From Bacteroidota bacterium (GTDB lineage: Bacteria > Bacteroidota > Bacteroidia > Bacteroidales > WCHB1-69): a stretch of 23,581 bases of DNA. A program made the translations under genes and the position numbers. The stretch is from NCBI GenBank assembly GCA_023392945.1, contig JAEWNB010000010.1, positions 1-23,581 on the forward strand, given 5' to 3'. Below, piece by piece: positions 7,417 through 16,525 of this stretch; position 1 is the first letter of the stretch; each line of letters begins with the position of its first letter. The notes under the pieces were generated by a model, which made no database searches, was not told the DNA's origin, and worked only from the letters and a program-made list of their open reading frames with translations.

Positions 7417-8688
7417 ATGAAAAAGATTTGGACAACTGTTTTATTTATAAGCATTTTATCTTTCGGCTTTTCTCAGCAATTCGAGAATATTGCATTGGAT
7501 AATAAAGTTTATGTTAGTGGGATTGAAAGTGTTAAATTGTGCCTTGAAGGATACGATTTCGGTCAGCCTATTATTAAGTTGAACGGAGAGGATAAATTAA
7601 AGCTTGTGTTTGATGATCTGGAAACAGAAAGCCGTTATTTAAAATATACGCTGATTCATTGTACTCATGACTGGAAAATATCTGATCTTAATCAATTAGA
7701 GTATTTGGATGGCTTTATGGAGGATGAAATAACAGATTATTCCTATTCATTTAACACAATTCAACATTATATTCATTATGAACTTCTGTTTCCAAACGAC
7801 CGTATGAATATTACAAAATCAGGTAATTATATTTTGTTTGTTTATGATGATAACCTTGATAATCCTATTATAACCCGACGACTTATGATAATGGAGTCTT
7901 CTCCTGCTTCTGTTAACGGAATTGTAAGCGATGCTACCGATGTAAATAATATGTTTACCAAACAGGAGGTTGATTTCGTGGTATATGCAGGCAATTACCT
8001 CATCAGAAATCCCGCTCAATACCTAAATGCAACTATTATGCAGAATGGACGTTGGGATAATGCAATTATCGGTCTTAAATACCGCTCAGGAAAACCGGGG
8101 GAATACAGTTTTGATTATGACAATAATGAAAATGTGTTCACCGGAGGTGCTGAATTCAGAACTTTTGACATTAAAAGTTTGCGGTATAACGGAAACAGGA
8201 TAGTATCGGTCAGATTTCTGAATCATACCAACAATGCCTATATTGTGGAAGATCTGGCAAGACCTTTCGGAGCCTATGAGACAAATACTACTCTTAAAGG
8301 AAGATGCTATTATAAAAATGAAGATTTTCCCGGGCAAAACACAGAAGATTATGTAATCACTCATTTTGCCCTCCGCTCTGATTTTCCAATAAAAGATGGA
8401 AATGTATACGTCTATGGAGAACTCACTGACTGGCAAATCAATCCTAAGGCAAAACTTGTTTATAACCCAACTTCAAACTATTGGGAAGCATCTCTCTTTC
8501 TTAAACAGGGCTATTATAATTACCAATATGTATTTGTAAAAAACGGAACTAATGTTATTGATGAAACATATATTGAAGGAAGTCACTGGGAAACCAAAAA
8601 TGATTATACTGTTTTAATCTATCTACGTGATGAAGGGACTGTTTATGATAAATTAATCGCAGTTAATTATTTAACTATTTCAAAATGA
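7417..8688 (+). CDS. Type IX secretion system plug protein (DUF5103 family)
   Basis: Predicted secreted protein of 423 residues with signal peptide MKKIWTTVLFISILSFGFSQ. Family marks include LKYTLIHCTHDWK (~75-87), the YDDNLDNPIITRRLMIME segment (~145-162), RFLNHTNNAYI, and a C-terminal beta domain with VYVYGELTDWQ and YNYQYVFV. In Flavobacterium johnsoniae a protein of this family closes the periplasmic face of the SprA translocon when no partner occupies it; the same role is inferred here. No other core T9SS gene (sprA, porV, porK-N) is in the window, although the OmpA-family protein at 320-2833 has a PorE-like domain order. Its stop overlaps the ROK gene's ATG by four bases, so the two are probably co-transcribed. 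Confidence 0.88.
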   Translation: MKKIWTTVLFISILSFGFSQQFENIALDNKVYVSGIESVKLCLEGYDFGQPIIKLNGEDKLKLVFDDLETESRYLKYTLIHCTHDWKISDLNQLEYLDGFMEDEITDYSYSFNTIQHYIHYELLFPNDRMNITKSGNYILFVYDDNLDNPIITRRLMIMESSPASVNGIVSDATDVNNMFTKQEVDFVVYAGNYLIRNPAQYLNATIMQNGRWDNAIIGLKYRSGKPGEYSFDYDNNENVFTGGAEFRTFDIKSLRYNGNRIVSVRFLNHTNNAYIVEDLARPFGAYETNTTLKGRCYYKNEDFPGQNTEDYVITHFALRSDFPIKDGNVYVYGELTDWQINPKAKLVYNPTSNYWEASLFLKQGYYNYQYVFVKNGTNVIDETYIEGSHWETKNDYTVLIYLRDEGTVYDKLIAVNYLTISK

Positions 8689-9635
8689 AAAAATTATATT
8701 CTATTGGGGTTGATATCGGCGGAACCAATACTGACATCGGATTGGTTGACAGTGAGGGACTTTGTTTGGAGATGCTGAGAATAAAGACAGCTTTATTTAC
8801 GGATGTAAATTTATATGTTGATGCGTTGATAAATAATATACGCCTCTTAATTTCGAAGAATAATATCCCTGAAATAACCGGAATCGGCGTTGGTGTTCCT
8901 AATGGGAATTATTACACCGGCTGTGTTGAGAATGCTGTTAATCTTAATTTTAAAGGAAAAATAGATTTAAGAAAATTAATCCAAAAATCTATTCCTGTTG
9001 AAGTAATAGTGACAAATGATGCAAATGCTGCTGCTTACGGTGAAATGATTTACGGTGGAGCAAAAAAAATGAAAAATTTTATCATGTTTACTATCGGAAC
9101 GGGAGTTGGAAGCGGTATAGTTGTTGACGGAAAATTAGTTTACGGTCATGACGGGAATGCCGGAGAAATAGGTCATACCATTATATTCCCGGAAGGAAGA
9201 CCTTGTAATTGTGGGAGAAAAGGCTGTCTTGAACAGTATACTTCGGCAAGAGGTATTCGCAAAACTTGCATCGAAATGATGAAAAATATTGATAACTATA
9301 CAGGACTGGAAGATGTCATTAGTCATGATTATGGTTTTAAAGCTATTACAAAAGCTGCTATGAATGGGAATCAGCTCGCAAATCAAGTACTTGCAAAAAC
9401 CGGAGAAATTCTGGGACTTGCTTTGGCAAACTCAGTTGCCTATACTTCTCCTGAAGCTATCTTCTTGATGGGAGGTCCTTTAAAAGCCGGTAATATTTTG
9501 CTGGACCCGATCAGAAAATCTTTTGATGAAAATTTGCTTTCGATTTATAAAGGAAAGACTCAAATATTGGTTTCTAAATTAAAAGAGAACGAAGCAGCTA
9601 TTCTTGGTGCTGCTGCACTGACGAATAAGGTGTAG
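8685..9635 (+). CDS. ROK family sugar kinase (probable glucokinase)
   Basis: Cytoplasmic ATP-dependent hexose kinase of 316 residues, the usual ROK length. It has the N-terminal phosphate loop DIGGTNTDIG (10-19), catalytic Asp112 in TNDANAAAYGE, FTIGTGVGSG (135-144), sugar-binding EIGH (161-164) and the ROK zinc signature CNCGRKGC (174-181; Cys174, Cys176, Cys181, with His164 as likely fourth ligand), then LEQYTSARG. No N-terminal helix-turn-helix is present, so it is an enzyme rather than a NagC-type repressor. Glucose is the commonest substrate of such proteins, but specificity cannot be read from sequence. It starts inside the plug gene's stop codon and overlaps the 3' end of tsaD. Confidence 0.9.
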   Translation: MKKLYSIGVDIGGTNTDIGLVDSEGLCLEMLRIKTALFTDVNLYVDALINNIRLLISKNNIPEITGIGVGVPNGNYYTGCVENAVNLNFKGKIDLRKLIQKSIPVEVIVTNDANAAAYGEMIYGGAKKMKNFIMFTIGTGVGSGIVVDGKLVYGHDGNAGEIGHTIIFPEGRPCNCGRKGCLEQYTSARGIRKTCIEMMKNIDNYTGLEDVISHDYGFKAITKAAMNGNQLANQVLAKTGEILGLALANSVAYTSPEAIFLMGGPLKAGNILLDPIRKSFDENLLSIYKGKTQILVSKLKENEAAILGAAALTNKV

Positions 9636-10626
9636 CATTTAAAGTTGAAAAATTTCCTTTTGTAAATTTATAATACCCGCACACCGCAATCATAGCAGCA
9701 TTGTCTGTCGTCAAATCTATGGAAGGTAAGTAAAGATTCCGGTTTTCATTTTTTGCTAAAAGTTGCATTGCTTCTCTCAAGCCTGAATTTGCTGAAACTC
9801 CTCCGGCCAAAACAATATCTCGACATGAATGATTTTTAAGTAAAGCTCCCATTTTATTGGTTAGAGATTTGATTATTGCATATTGAATGGATGCAGCCAA
9901 ATCAGCAAGATTCTCCTGAATAAAGTTTGGATTTGTTTTAAGATTGTCTCTGATAAAGTATAAAAATGATGTTTTTAGCCCGCTGAAACTAAAATTGTAA
10001 TCAGGCAGGTTTGCAATGGAAAAGTGAAATTTTTTCGGATTTCCCTCTTTTGCCAGTTTATCTATAATAGGACCTCCCGGATATGAAAGTCCTAGGATCT
10101 TTGCTGCTTTGTCGAAGGCTTCGCCGGCAGCATCATCAATAGTGCCACCTAAATATTGCATTTCAAAATAGTCGTTTACTTTTAATAGTTGGGTATGCCC
10201 TCCTGATACAGTCAAACAAAGAAACGGAAATTCAGGGATCTTCTTTTTTTCTCCCGGCTTGCTCAGAAAATTTGCCAAAACATGTGCCTGTAAGTGATCA
10301 ACTTCAATAATCGGAATCTCCAAACTGTAAGCCATAGCTTTAGCAAAAGAACTTCCTACCAATAAAGAACCTAATAATCCGGGGCCATTTGTATAAGCAA
10401 TAGCAGATAATTGATTTTTGTTTATTTTTGCATGTTTAAGTGCAGTATCAATTACCGGGATGATATTCTGCTGATGGGCACGAGATGCCAATTCAGGAAC
10501 TACGCCACCAAACTCGGAATGTACTTTTTGGCTTGCAATTACGTTTGATAAAATGGTGGTGTCAGAAAGAACCGAAGCAGCAGTATCATCACAGGATGAT
10601 TCTATACCGAGTATATAAACAGACAT
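9598..10626 (-). CDS. tsaD: tRNA N6-adenosine threonylcarbamoyltransferase TsaD
   Basis: Transfers threonylcarbamoyl from TC-AMP to A37 of ANN-decoding tRNAs, working in the cytoplasm with TsaB and TsaE. The 342 residues match the family length. Visible marks: GIESSCDDTA (7-16), GGVVPELASRAHQ (40-52), metal ligands His111 and His115 in VDHLQAHVLANF, SGGHT (141-145), FSFSGLKTS, AGGVSAN (274-280) and the metal-ligand Asp308 in TTDNAAMIA. Its last 38 bases overlap the end of the convergent ROK gene. Its ATG lies 12 bases from the opposite-facing tamB start; the tsaD-tamB head-to-head pair is common in Bacteroidales. Confidence 0.96.
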   Translation of the reverse strand: MSVYILGIESSCDDTAASVLSDTTILSNVIASQKVHSEFGGVVPELASRAHQQNIIPVIDTALKHAKINKNQLSAIAYTNGPGLLGSLLVGSSFAKAMAYSLEIPIIEVDHLQAHVLANFLSKPGEKKKIPEFPFLCLTVSGGHTQLLKVNDYFEMQYLGGTIDDAAGEAFDKAAKILGLSYPGGPIIDKLAKEGNPKKFHFSIANLPDYNFSFSGLKTSFLYFIRDNLKTNPNFIQENLADLAASIQYAIIKSLTNKMGALLKNHSCRDIVLAGGVSANSGLREAMQLLAKNENRNLYLPSIDLTTDNAAMIAVCGYYKFTKGNFSTLNATPYSSVQQHQE

Positions 10627-10633
10627 AATAATA

Positions 10634-10654
10634 CAATTTTGGGACGCAAAATTA
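10634..10654. promoter_or_regulatory. Interlocked divergent -7 boxes between tsaD and tamB
   Basis: On the minus strand, TAATTTTG (10647-10654) is a perfect -7 box for tsaD, giving a short leader before the ATG at 10626. On the plus strand, CAATTTTG (10634-10641) is one base off the consensus and faces tamB. The two form an inverted repeat, AATTTTG-ggacg-CAAAATT. The plus-strand box covers the TTG proposed as the tamB start, so it may not be functional. The tsaD box is the better supported of the two. Confidence 0.45.
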
Positions 10655-13600
10655 CAAAAAAAATTGCCATTGTGCTACTGTGGGTGCTGGGTGTTCTCAT
10701 TGCCCTTGATTTGATAGTGGTTGGTCTGTTTTTTATTCCAAAAATTCAAAATGCTTTAGTTGATAAAGTGACTTCCTATATTACACAAAAATGGGGATCT
10801 GAAATTTCTATCGGAAGCATCTATTTAACTCCTACTCTAAAACTTGTTGTCAGGGATTTTCATATTAAAGATTACAGAGGCAATGATATGATCAGGGTTA
10901 ACTATGCCAAGACCCGAATTAAATACTTTAAGAAATCTCCGGTTTCAATAGCTTTTGGGAGTCTTCGATTTGATGATGCAGATGTGATTGTTCGCAAGTA
11001 TGTTGGTGATGAATCTGTGAATATTGCAATGTGGGCTGAAAAATTTAAATCGGATAAACCAAAAAAGGGATTTATTATACGTGCAGATCGCTTGGAGATG
11101 ACTAATAGCAGATTTCTCTACGTTAACGATAGCTTACGAGTTTATAAAGGGGGAATTGATGAAATGGATTATGGCTATTTCGAAATTAAAAATATTGATT
11201 TTCATTCTACTGATTTTACTATTAACCGTGACGATATTTCTTTTCGAATTTCCGATATCTGTTATGATCAATATACCGGCTTTAAGTTGCTTGCCGGTAG
11301 CGGAAATTTTAGAATTAATAATAAAAAATTGATTTGTGAAGGCGGTCATTTTGTAACTCCATATAGTAGTGCTTTTTTGGATTTGACATTTAACTATTAC
11401 GACTGGAGTAGCTATTCCGAATTTGTAGATAGTGTAAAGTTTGACGCTGTTGTTCGACCATCTTCTCTAAGTATGAAAGATATTGCTTGTTTTGCCCCTT
11501 CTTTGAAAGGGATGGATGAAACTTTTGTTTTAACGGGGCTGGTTAAAGGTCCTGTCAACAAACTCAGCATTGATGAGTTTGTTGTCCATTACGGAAATTC
11601 AACTTCTTTAGCCGGGGATCTGGTGATTGGCAATGCTGCTGAAAAAGAAAATCTCAATTTTAATCTGAATTTATTAGATGCCCGACTTGATGTTTCTGAT
11701 TTATTACTCTTTACACTTCCTGGAGGAGATACTATTTCTCTACCTAAACAATTTACTAATGCAGGAGCTATAAAAGTGAATGGCTATTTCTTTGGTGAAT
11801 TAACGGAATTTGAAACACAAGTAAACCTATATTCAGATGCAGGAGACCTTTTTGCTAATCTTGTTGTGGATGATGATGCAGGAAATCTAACCTATGAAGG
11901 TCGCTTTGCTTCCAAAAATTTTAACCTTGGAAAAATATTGCCCAATCAAAAATATTTGGGTATAGTCTCTCTCAATTCAAAAATTACCGGAACTGCTGAA
12001 TCTCCGAAATATAGTGATAATTTTTCCAAGTCAATTAAAGCTCACCTTGAAGGAAATGCCGGTCGTTTCGATTTTTATGGCTATCCGATTAAAAATATCA
12101 CTTTTGCCGGTTTGTATGGGGATAAAAAATATGATGGAAAAATCAGCTCTTTAGATACCAACTTTAGTTTTGATTTCACCGGTCTGATAGATCTAACACG
12201 GACAATCCCAAATTTTAAAAGCTTTATTTCTCTTGATAGATTTGCTCCCGGAGAAATGCTTAAATATGTTGGAAATATCGATACTTCCTCATCGCAAAAT
12301 TTTGACAAGTTTTTCCTCTATGTAAAAAAACATCCTAATATTGAACTCTCATTTGAATCCCTCGAACTTAATATAAGCGGAGACAGATTTGAGGGACTAA
12401 ACGGATATGTCGGTGTGGACGGACTGAATTATATGCAGGATAGTGCCTCTGTTAAGGGGGAGAGAATAAGACTGACAGCAATTAATACTGCCTCCGGACT
12501 TCATAAGTTTATACTGAAGACTAATTTTGTAAATGCTACCATGACTACAAATTATGCACTAAATAGCTTGTTTGACTCTCTTGCAGAAGTAGGATACCGT
12601 TATTTCCCGAACTTATTGCCTGAAAAAAATATTACTTTGAAAAAAAGTGCTAAGATAAAGGATGATAAGGAGTATTATTTCAATTTTTTCGTTCAAACCT
12701 TCCGTACCAGAGAGATTCTTGCCCTTTTTTATCCGGGTATGAGAGTAGCTCCATTATCCACAGTTAATGTTCATATTAATTCTAAACAACATAATGATAG
12801 TCTGAATATTAATATAGAACATTTCAGCATTAAAGAAAAAGTGAAAGTAGAAAATTTTGTTGCTGATGGTCATGCAGACTCCGACAGCTCATTTATTTTG
12901 ATGCTTAATTGCAAAGATGTAATTCTGCCACAGAAGAAAAATGATATAGTTTTTAGTAATATAGGCTTTCATTCATCTATTTTTAAAAATAATATCAATT
13001 ACGATCTGAAATGGAATAACCCGGCATCAATTTCTAAAGATGAATCCAGGCTGAGCGGCTATGTCAATGCCCTTGATAAAAAAAATATTCTGGCCAAATT
13101 TGTCAATTCCAGTCTCTATGTTAACGCTCGCAAATGGACTTTCAATCAAGACCATCTTATTCATCTTAAGAATAATGATTTAGTGTTCGATAATGTTATC
13201 CTGCAATCTGACCTAAGTCAGATTAATGTGAGTGGTGTTTTCTCTTTTTCAGGGAATGATGATCTTAATATTGATATTAAAAATGTCGATTTATCTCAGA
13301 TTAATACTTTTGCTTCAAATTTGAATATGAAGTTCGGCGGCGATATTTCTGCAAAAATTAAGGTTTCATCTTGGAATAATGCCAGATTGTTTACCGGCAA
13401 ACTCCTTGTCGATAGATTTGTTTTTAATGATGCTCTTTTTGGAAACCTCTTTTTGGCTGCTGCAGCTCCTCAGGGAAGTCTTTTAGGATTTGGCGGCGGT
13501 ATTTTCCATAGAGATAATCCTATTAATTCAGCCATTATCAATAGTTATACGCTTAAAAATTATAACGATGAGAAAATAAAGCTTGCTAACCTGAGCGGAG

Positions 13601-15264
13601 TGTATAATTCCAATATTCCTGCCCTCGAAGTTAAAGCTTCTATTGACACGTTACGTGTTGGCTTTTTATCCCCTTTTCTGGAATCTTTTAGCCAAATTGT
13701 GTCAGGGAACGCTTCAGGTGAGCTTACTTTCATAGCCAAACCGGATTCTACCTTTTTTAATGGAAAAGTAAAAGTAATAGATGGTTTACTGGGTATTGCG
13801 CAACTTAATACTGTCTATAAAATCCAAAATCAGACTATTCAATTTACTAATAAGGGGTTTGAGTTTACTAATATTACCCTTTCGGATATGTTTAATAACA
13901 CAGCAATCCTTAATGGGCATGTCTATCACCATAATTTTAAAGATTTTAAAATTGATCTGACGGTGGAAACAGATAAAATATTGGCTCTGAATACTGTTAA
14001 ACAACCGGATACCTATTTTTATGGAGTGGGTTTTGTGAAAGGAAAAGTTTCTATTGTCGGTGATGAGAAGAGTTTGTTTTTTAAAGGGAATAATTTAAAA
14101 ACACTTGCGGGAAGTAAACTTTATTTGCCCGTCACTTTCTCGGATAAAGTTTATGAAACTGAAGGAGTGCGATTTAAAGTTGACTTGGCTAAACCCGGGA
14201 AAGGGGCTCTTAAACCGTCTAATGATGAATCTGCTATGGTGGTTGATTTTGACTTTATTTTTGATGTTACCCGAGATGCTGAAGTTCAACTTGACTTGGA
14301 CCCCTCAATAGGGGGAACATTGCTCTGTCGCTCCGATGGGAAGTTAAGAATTGAGTATAATACGCTCTCTGATCTGAAACTCTCCGGAATGTTGACCCTC
14401 TTATCAGGAAAATTTGCCATGTCGCTCAAAGATGTTATTTTGAATACAAAATTCGACCTTGTTCCGGGCGGAACTGTTACCTTTAACGGCCCAATTGAAA
14501 ATTCAACCCTTCATGCTCAGGCTCTTTATAAAACAACAGCTTCTCTTACTGATATTATTCCGGATATCGAAATTCGCAGAACACAAGTCCATGCTTATAT
14601 TAACCTTAGTGGAAATCTCATGAGTCCTAATATCGGTTTTTCTTTTGAACTCCCCAATGCAAGTAATGATATCAATAGTATGTTGTATAGTGCAATTGAT
14701 ACCAGCAATGTACATAATGTTGCCAAGCAATTTTTCTCTTTGGTTTTCTTTTCCAAGTTTTCTTCCGAAGTTAATGCCGAACAACTTGCTTCAACTATTG
14801 GAAATACAGGTATTGATATGTTGTCAGGTATTGTTGGAAATTTTATTTCAAAACAAATTAAATATGCCGATGTCGGTGTTATATATAAAAGTGCTGACAA
14901 TTCTCATTCTGCCGAATATGGTATCAATGCTTCAATCCCTCTGCTAAATGACAGAATTATTATTGAGACTAACCTCGGTTATAGCGATGACAAAACTGTC
15001 GAAAATTCAGCTTCCAATTTTATTGGTGATGTAAGAATTAAATATCTGATTACTGAATCAGGTAGCTGGAGAGTTGAAATTTTTAATTTTAATGATGAAT
15101 ACTCTACACTCGACCTTACTACAAAAAATTCCCAAGGAGTAGGAATTGCCTTGATTTATAAACAAGAATTTAATAATGCAAAAGACATTCGCGAATCATT
15201 TCGAAGAAAATCAAAAACAAATCAAAATTTAAAAAAACAGAAAAATGAAAAAGAAAGAAAATAA
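10639..15264 (+). CDS. tamB: TamB-family envelope protein (translocation/assembly module, AsmA-like)
   Basis: Large inner-membrane-anchored periplasmic protein of 1541 residues, thought to form a long beta-groove bridging to the outer membrane for barrel assembly or lipid transport. It has one N-terminal helix after a basic start (GRKITKK, then a helix at ~9-33), an AsmA-like N-terminus (IQNALVDKVTSYITQKWGS), long beta-rich repeats with many short alternating strands, and the conserved C-terminal TamB domain (~1210-1530) with SGMLTLLSGKFAMSL, FDLVPGGTVTFNGP and LSGNLMSPNIGFSFELP. The start is uncertain: no ATG fits. TTG at 10639 is preferred because it keeps the basic residues before the helix; GTG at 10672 would lose them. 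No TamA/BamA partner is in the window. Its end overlaps the permease gene by 20 bases. Confidence 0.88.
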   Translation: MGRKITKKIAIVLLWVLGVLIALDLIVVGLFFIPKIQNALVDKVTSYITQKWGSEISIGSIYLTPTLKLVVRDFHIKDYRGNDMIRVNYAKTRIKYFKKSPVSIAFGSLRFDDADVIVRKYVGDESVNIAMWAEKFKSDKPKKGFIIRADRLEMTNSRFLYVNDSLRVYKGGIDEMDYGYFEIKNIDFHSTDFTINRDDISFRISDICYDQYTGFKLLAGSGNFRINNKKLICEGGHFVTPYSSAFLDLTFNYYDWSSYSEFVDSVKFDAVVRPSSLSMKDIACFAPSLKGMDETFVLTGLVKGPVNKLSIDEFVVHYGNSTSLAGDLVIGNAAEKENLNFNLNLLDARLDVSDLLLFTLPGGDTISLPKQFTNAGAIKVNGYFFGELTEFETQVNLYSDAGDLFANLVVDDDAGNLTYEGRFASKNFNLGKILPNQKYLGIVSLNSKITGTAESPKYSDNFSKSIKAHLEGNAGRFDFYGYPIKNITFAGLYGDKKYDGKISSLDTNFSFDFTGLIDLTRTIPNFKSFISLDRFAPGEMLKYVGNIDTSSSQNFDKFFLYVKKHPNIELSFESLELNISGDRFEGLNGYVGVDGLNYMQDSASVKGERIRLTAINTASGLHKFILKTNFVNATMTTNYALNSLFDSLAEVGYRYFPNLLPEKNITLKKSAKIKDDKEYYFNFFVQTFRTREILALFYPGMRVAPLSTVNVHINSKQHNDSLNINIEHFSIKEKVKVENFVADGHADSDSSFILMLNCKDVILPQKKNDIVFSNIGFHSSIFKNNINYDLKWNNPASISKDESRLSGYVNALDKKNILAKFVNSSLYVNARKWTFNQDHLIHLKNNDLVFDNVILQSDLSQINVSGVFSFSGNDDLNIDIKNVDLSQINTFASNLNMKFGGDISAKIKVSSWNNARLFTGKLLVDRFVFNDALFGNLFLAAAAPQGSLLGFGGGIFHRDNPINSAIINSYTLKNYNDEKIKLANLSGVYNSNIPALEVKASIDTLRVGFLSPFLESFSQIVSGNASGELTFIAKPDSTFFNGKVKVIDGLLGIAQLNTVYKIQNQTIQFTNKGFEFTNITLSDMFNNTAILNGHVYHHNFKDFKIDLTVETDKILALNTVKQPDTYFYGVGFVKGKVSIVGDEKSLFFKGNNLKTLAGSKLYLPVTFSDKVYETEGVRFKVDLAKPGKGALKPSNDESAMVVDFDFIFDVTRDAEVQLDLDPSIGGTLLCRSDGKLRIEYNTLSDLKLSGMLTLLSGKFAMSLKDVILNTKFDLVPGGTVTFNGPIENSTLHAQALYKTTASLTDIIPDIEIRRTQVHAYINLSGNLMSPNIGFSFELPNASNDINSMLYSAIDTSNVHNVAKQFFSLVFFSKFSSEVNAEQLASTIGNTGIDMLSGIVGNFISKQIKYADVGVIYKSADNSHSAEYGINASIPLLNDRIIIETNLGYSDDKTVENSASNFIGDVRIKYLITESGSWRVEIFNFNDEYSTLDLTTKNSQGVGIALIYKQEFNNAKDIRESFRRKSKTNQNLKKQKNEKERK

Positions 15265-16381
15265 TTATGGTACTATTGTAGCCATCTTGTTGTTTCTTGG
15301 TTTTTTATGTTTTATTGGCTGGTATTTTTCGGACATCGTAATATATATGTTCCTCGCCTTGGTATTATCTCTTCTTGGAAGTCCTATTGTTAAATTACTT
15401 AGCTTAATAAAGCTGAAAAAGAAAACAATCCCCCAGTCTCTTTCTGCTGCAATTGCCCTAATTCTGATTGTCGGACTATTTGCCTTCTTTTTTTATCTTT
15501 TGATCCCTCTTGTGATTTCCGAATTCAAATCACTTGCTTCTATTGATCCGGAAGTAATAGCAGATACTATTTCTGTTGGCTTAGTAAAAACTGAATCTTA
15601 TTTGAAAAATGTCGGTTTTCTTTTACCTGCCGACAATCTTGGGGATATTCTTAGCGATAAAATTAGAACCCTGATTTCGCAACTTAATGTTGGAAATATT
15701 TTCGGAGGAACAATTCATCTCGCAGTAGCTCTTTTTGTGGGAGCTTTTTCTGTCATTTTTATGACTTTTTTCTCTTTGAAGGACAATGAGATCTTTTTTA
15801 AAATGATTAAGAAGTTGATCCCCATAGCTTATCGCGATAGTTTTGACCATATCCTTTCTGCAACTAAAAAACAATTGGTGAGATATTTTTCAGGAGTCCT
15901 TCTGGAAATGATAATTATGGGATCTATTGAAGCCATCATTTGCTATATTCTTGGCGTTCCCAATCCCCTTCTTATTGGTTTAATAGGTGGTCTGCTGAAT
16001 ATAATTCCTTATGTAGGTCCTCTAATCGGTCTTTTTATTGGTATTATTATCTCGATTACAGGCATGATTCCGATCAATCCAACACAAGCTGTTCTTGTTA
16101 TAACCGGTTTAAAAGTAATTATTGCTTTTGGATTTGCCAAGCTGCTTGATGACTTTTTATTGCAACCCCTTATCTATGGCAAGAGTGTGCAAGCTCATCC
16201 ATTGGAAATCTTTATCGTAATTCTTGCTGCTGCGCAAATAGGAGGTATTCTGGGAATGGTATTGGCTGTACCTGCCTATTCGTTGCTTCGAATTGTGGTT
16301 AAAGAGTTCTTTGGTCAATATTATTTTAAAGAGGAGCCAAAAATAGATATTCAAAACTCGAAAGTAATCGAAAAAGAGTAG
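15245..16381 (+). CDS. AI-2E family transporter (PerM-like inner-membrane permease)
   Basis: Polytopic membrane protein of 378 residues. Hydrophobic segments lie at about 8-50, 60-95, 155-180, 215-275, 280-310 and 325-355, with a more polar region (~95-150) between the second and third. Family marks include the LGVPNPLLIGLIGGLLNIIP and YVGPLIG stretch and, near the C-terminus, the LLQPLIYGKSVQAHPLEIF stretch and VLAVPAY. Members export varied small solutes or autoinducers, or act in Na+/H+ exchange; the substrate is unknown here. The ATG at 15245 lies inside the end of tamB, so the two are translationally linked. Confidence 0.9.
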   Translation: MKKKENNYGTIVAILLFLGFLCFIGWYFSDIVIYMFLALVLSLLGSPIVKLLSLIKLKKKTIPQSLSAAIALILIVGLFAFFFYLLIPLVISEFKSLASIDPEVIADTISVGLVKTESYLKNVGFLLPADNLGDILSDKIRTLISQLNVGNIFGGTIHLAVALFVGAFSVIFMTFFSLKDNEIFFKMIKKLIPIAYRDSFDHILSATKKQLVRYFSGVLLEMIIMGSIEAIICYILGVPNPLLIGLIGGLLNIIPYVGPLIGLFIGIIISITGMIPINPTQAVLVITGLKVIIAFGFAKLLDDFLLQPLIYGKSVQAHPLEIFIVILAAAQIGGILGMVLAVPAYSLLRIVVKEFFGQYYFKEEPKIDIQNSKVIEKE

Positions 16382-16389
16382 TCTTTTTC
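16370..16389 (+). terminator. Weak hairpin around the permease stop codon
   Basis: GAAAAAGA (16370-16377) and TCTTTTTC (16382-16389) form a perfect 8-bp stem whose 4-base loop contains the TAG stop. Most pairs are A-T, so it would be a weak terminator at best. It is the only such structure after the tamB-permease operon. Confidence 0.35.
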
Positions 16390-16444
16390 TCTTATTAATC
16401 TTCCTAAATCAATTGAACATATTATTCCAATCTTATGGTTTATT

Positions 16445-16460
16445 ATATTACATGTAATAT
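16445..16460. promoter_or_regulatory. 16-bp perfect palindrome upstream of hldD
   Basis: ATATTACATGTAATAT reads identically on both strands and lies about 45 bases before the hldD -7 box, just upstream of the likely -33 region. Symmetric sites of this size are typical of dimeric regulators. In AT-rich DNA such palindromes also arise by chance. Confidence 0.35.
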
Positions 16461-16502
16461 TATCAAGTAAAAAAACACTTTTTCAGAACAGATAAAAATA
16501 AT

Positions 16503-16510
16503 TATCTTTG
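16503..16510 (+). promoter_or_regulatory. -7 box of hldD
   Basis: TATCTTTG matches TAnnTTTG exactly and ends 15 bases before the ATG at 16526. A T-rich stretch (16479-16483) lies about 19 bases upstream where a -33 TTTG would be expected, but the match is imperfect. Confidence 0.6.
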
Positions 16511-16525
16511 CCAAAAATTTGAATC

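Noticed and set aside
8685..9635. ROK transcriptional repressor (NagC/XylR type)
   Set aside because: There is no N-terminal helix-turn-helix; the protein begins directly with the kinase phosphate loop.
14503..14900. Overlapping minus-strand open frames inside tamB
   Set aside because: They lie opposite the conserved TamB domain and have no domain features; antisense shadow of AT-rich coding DNA.
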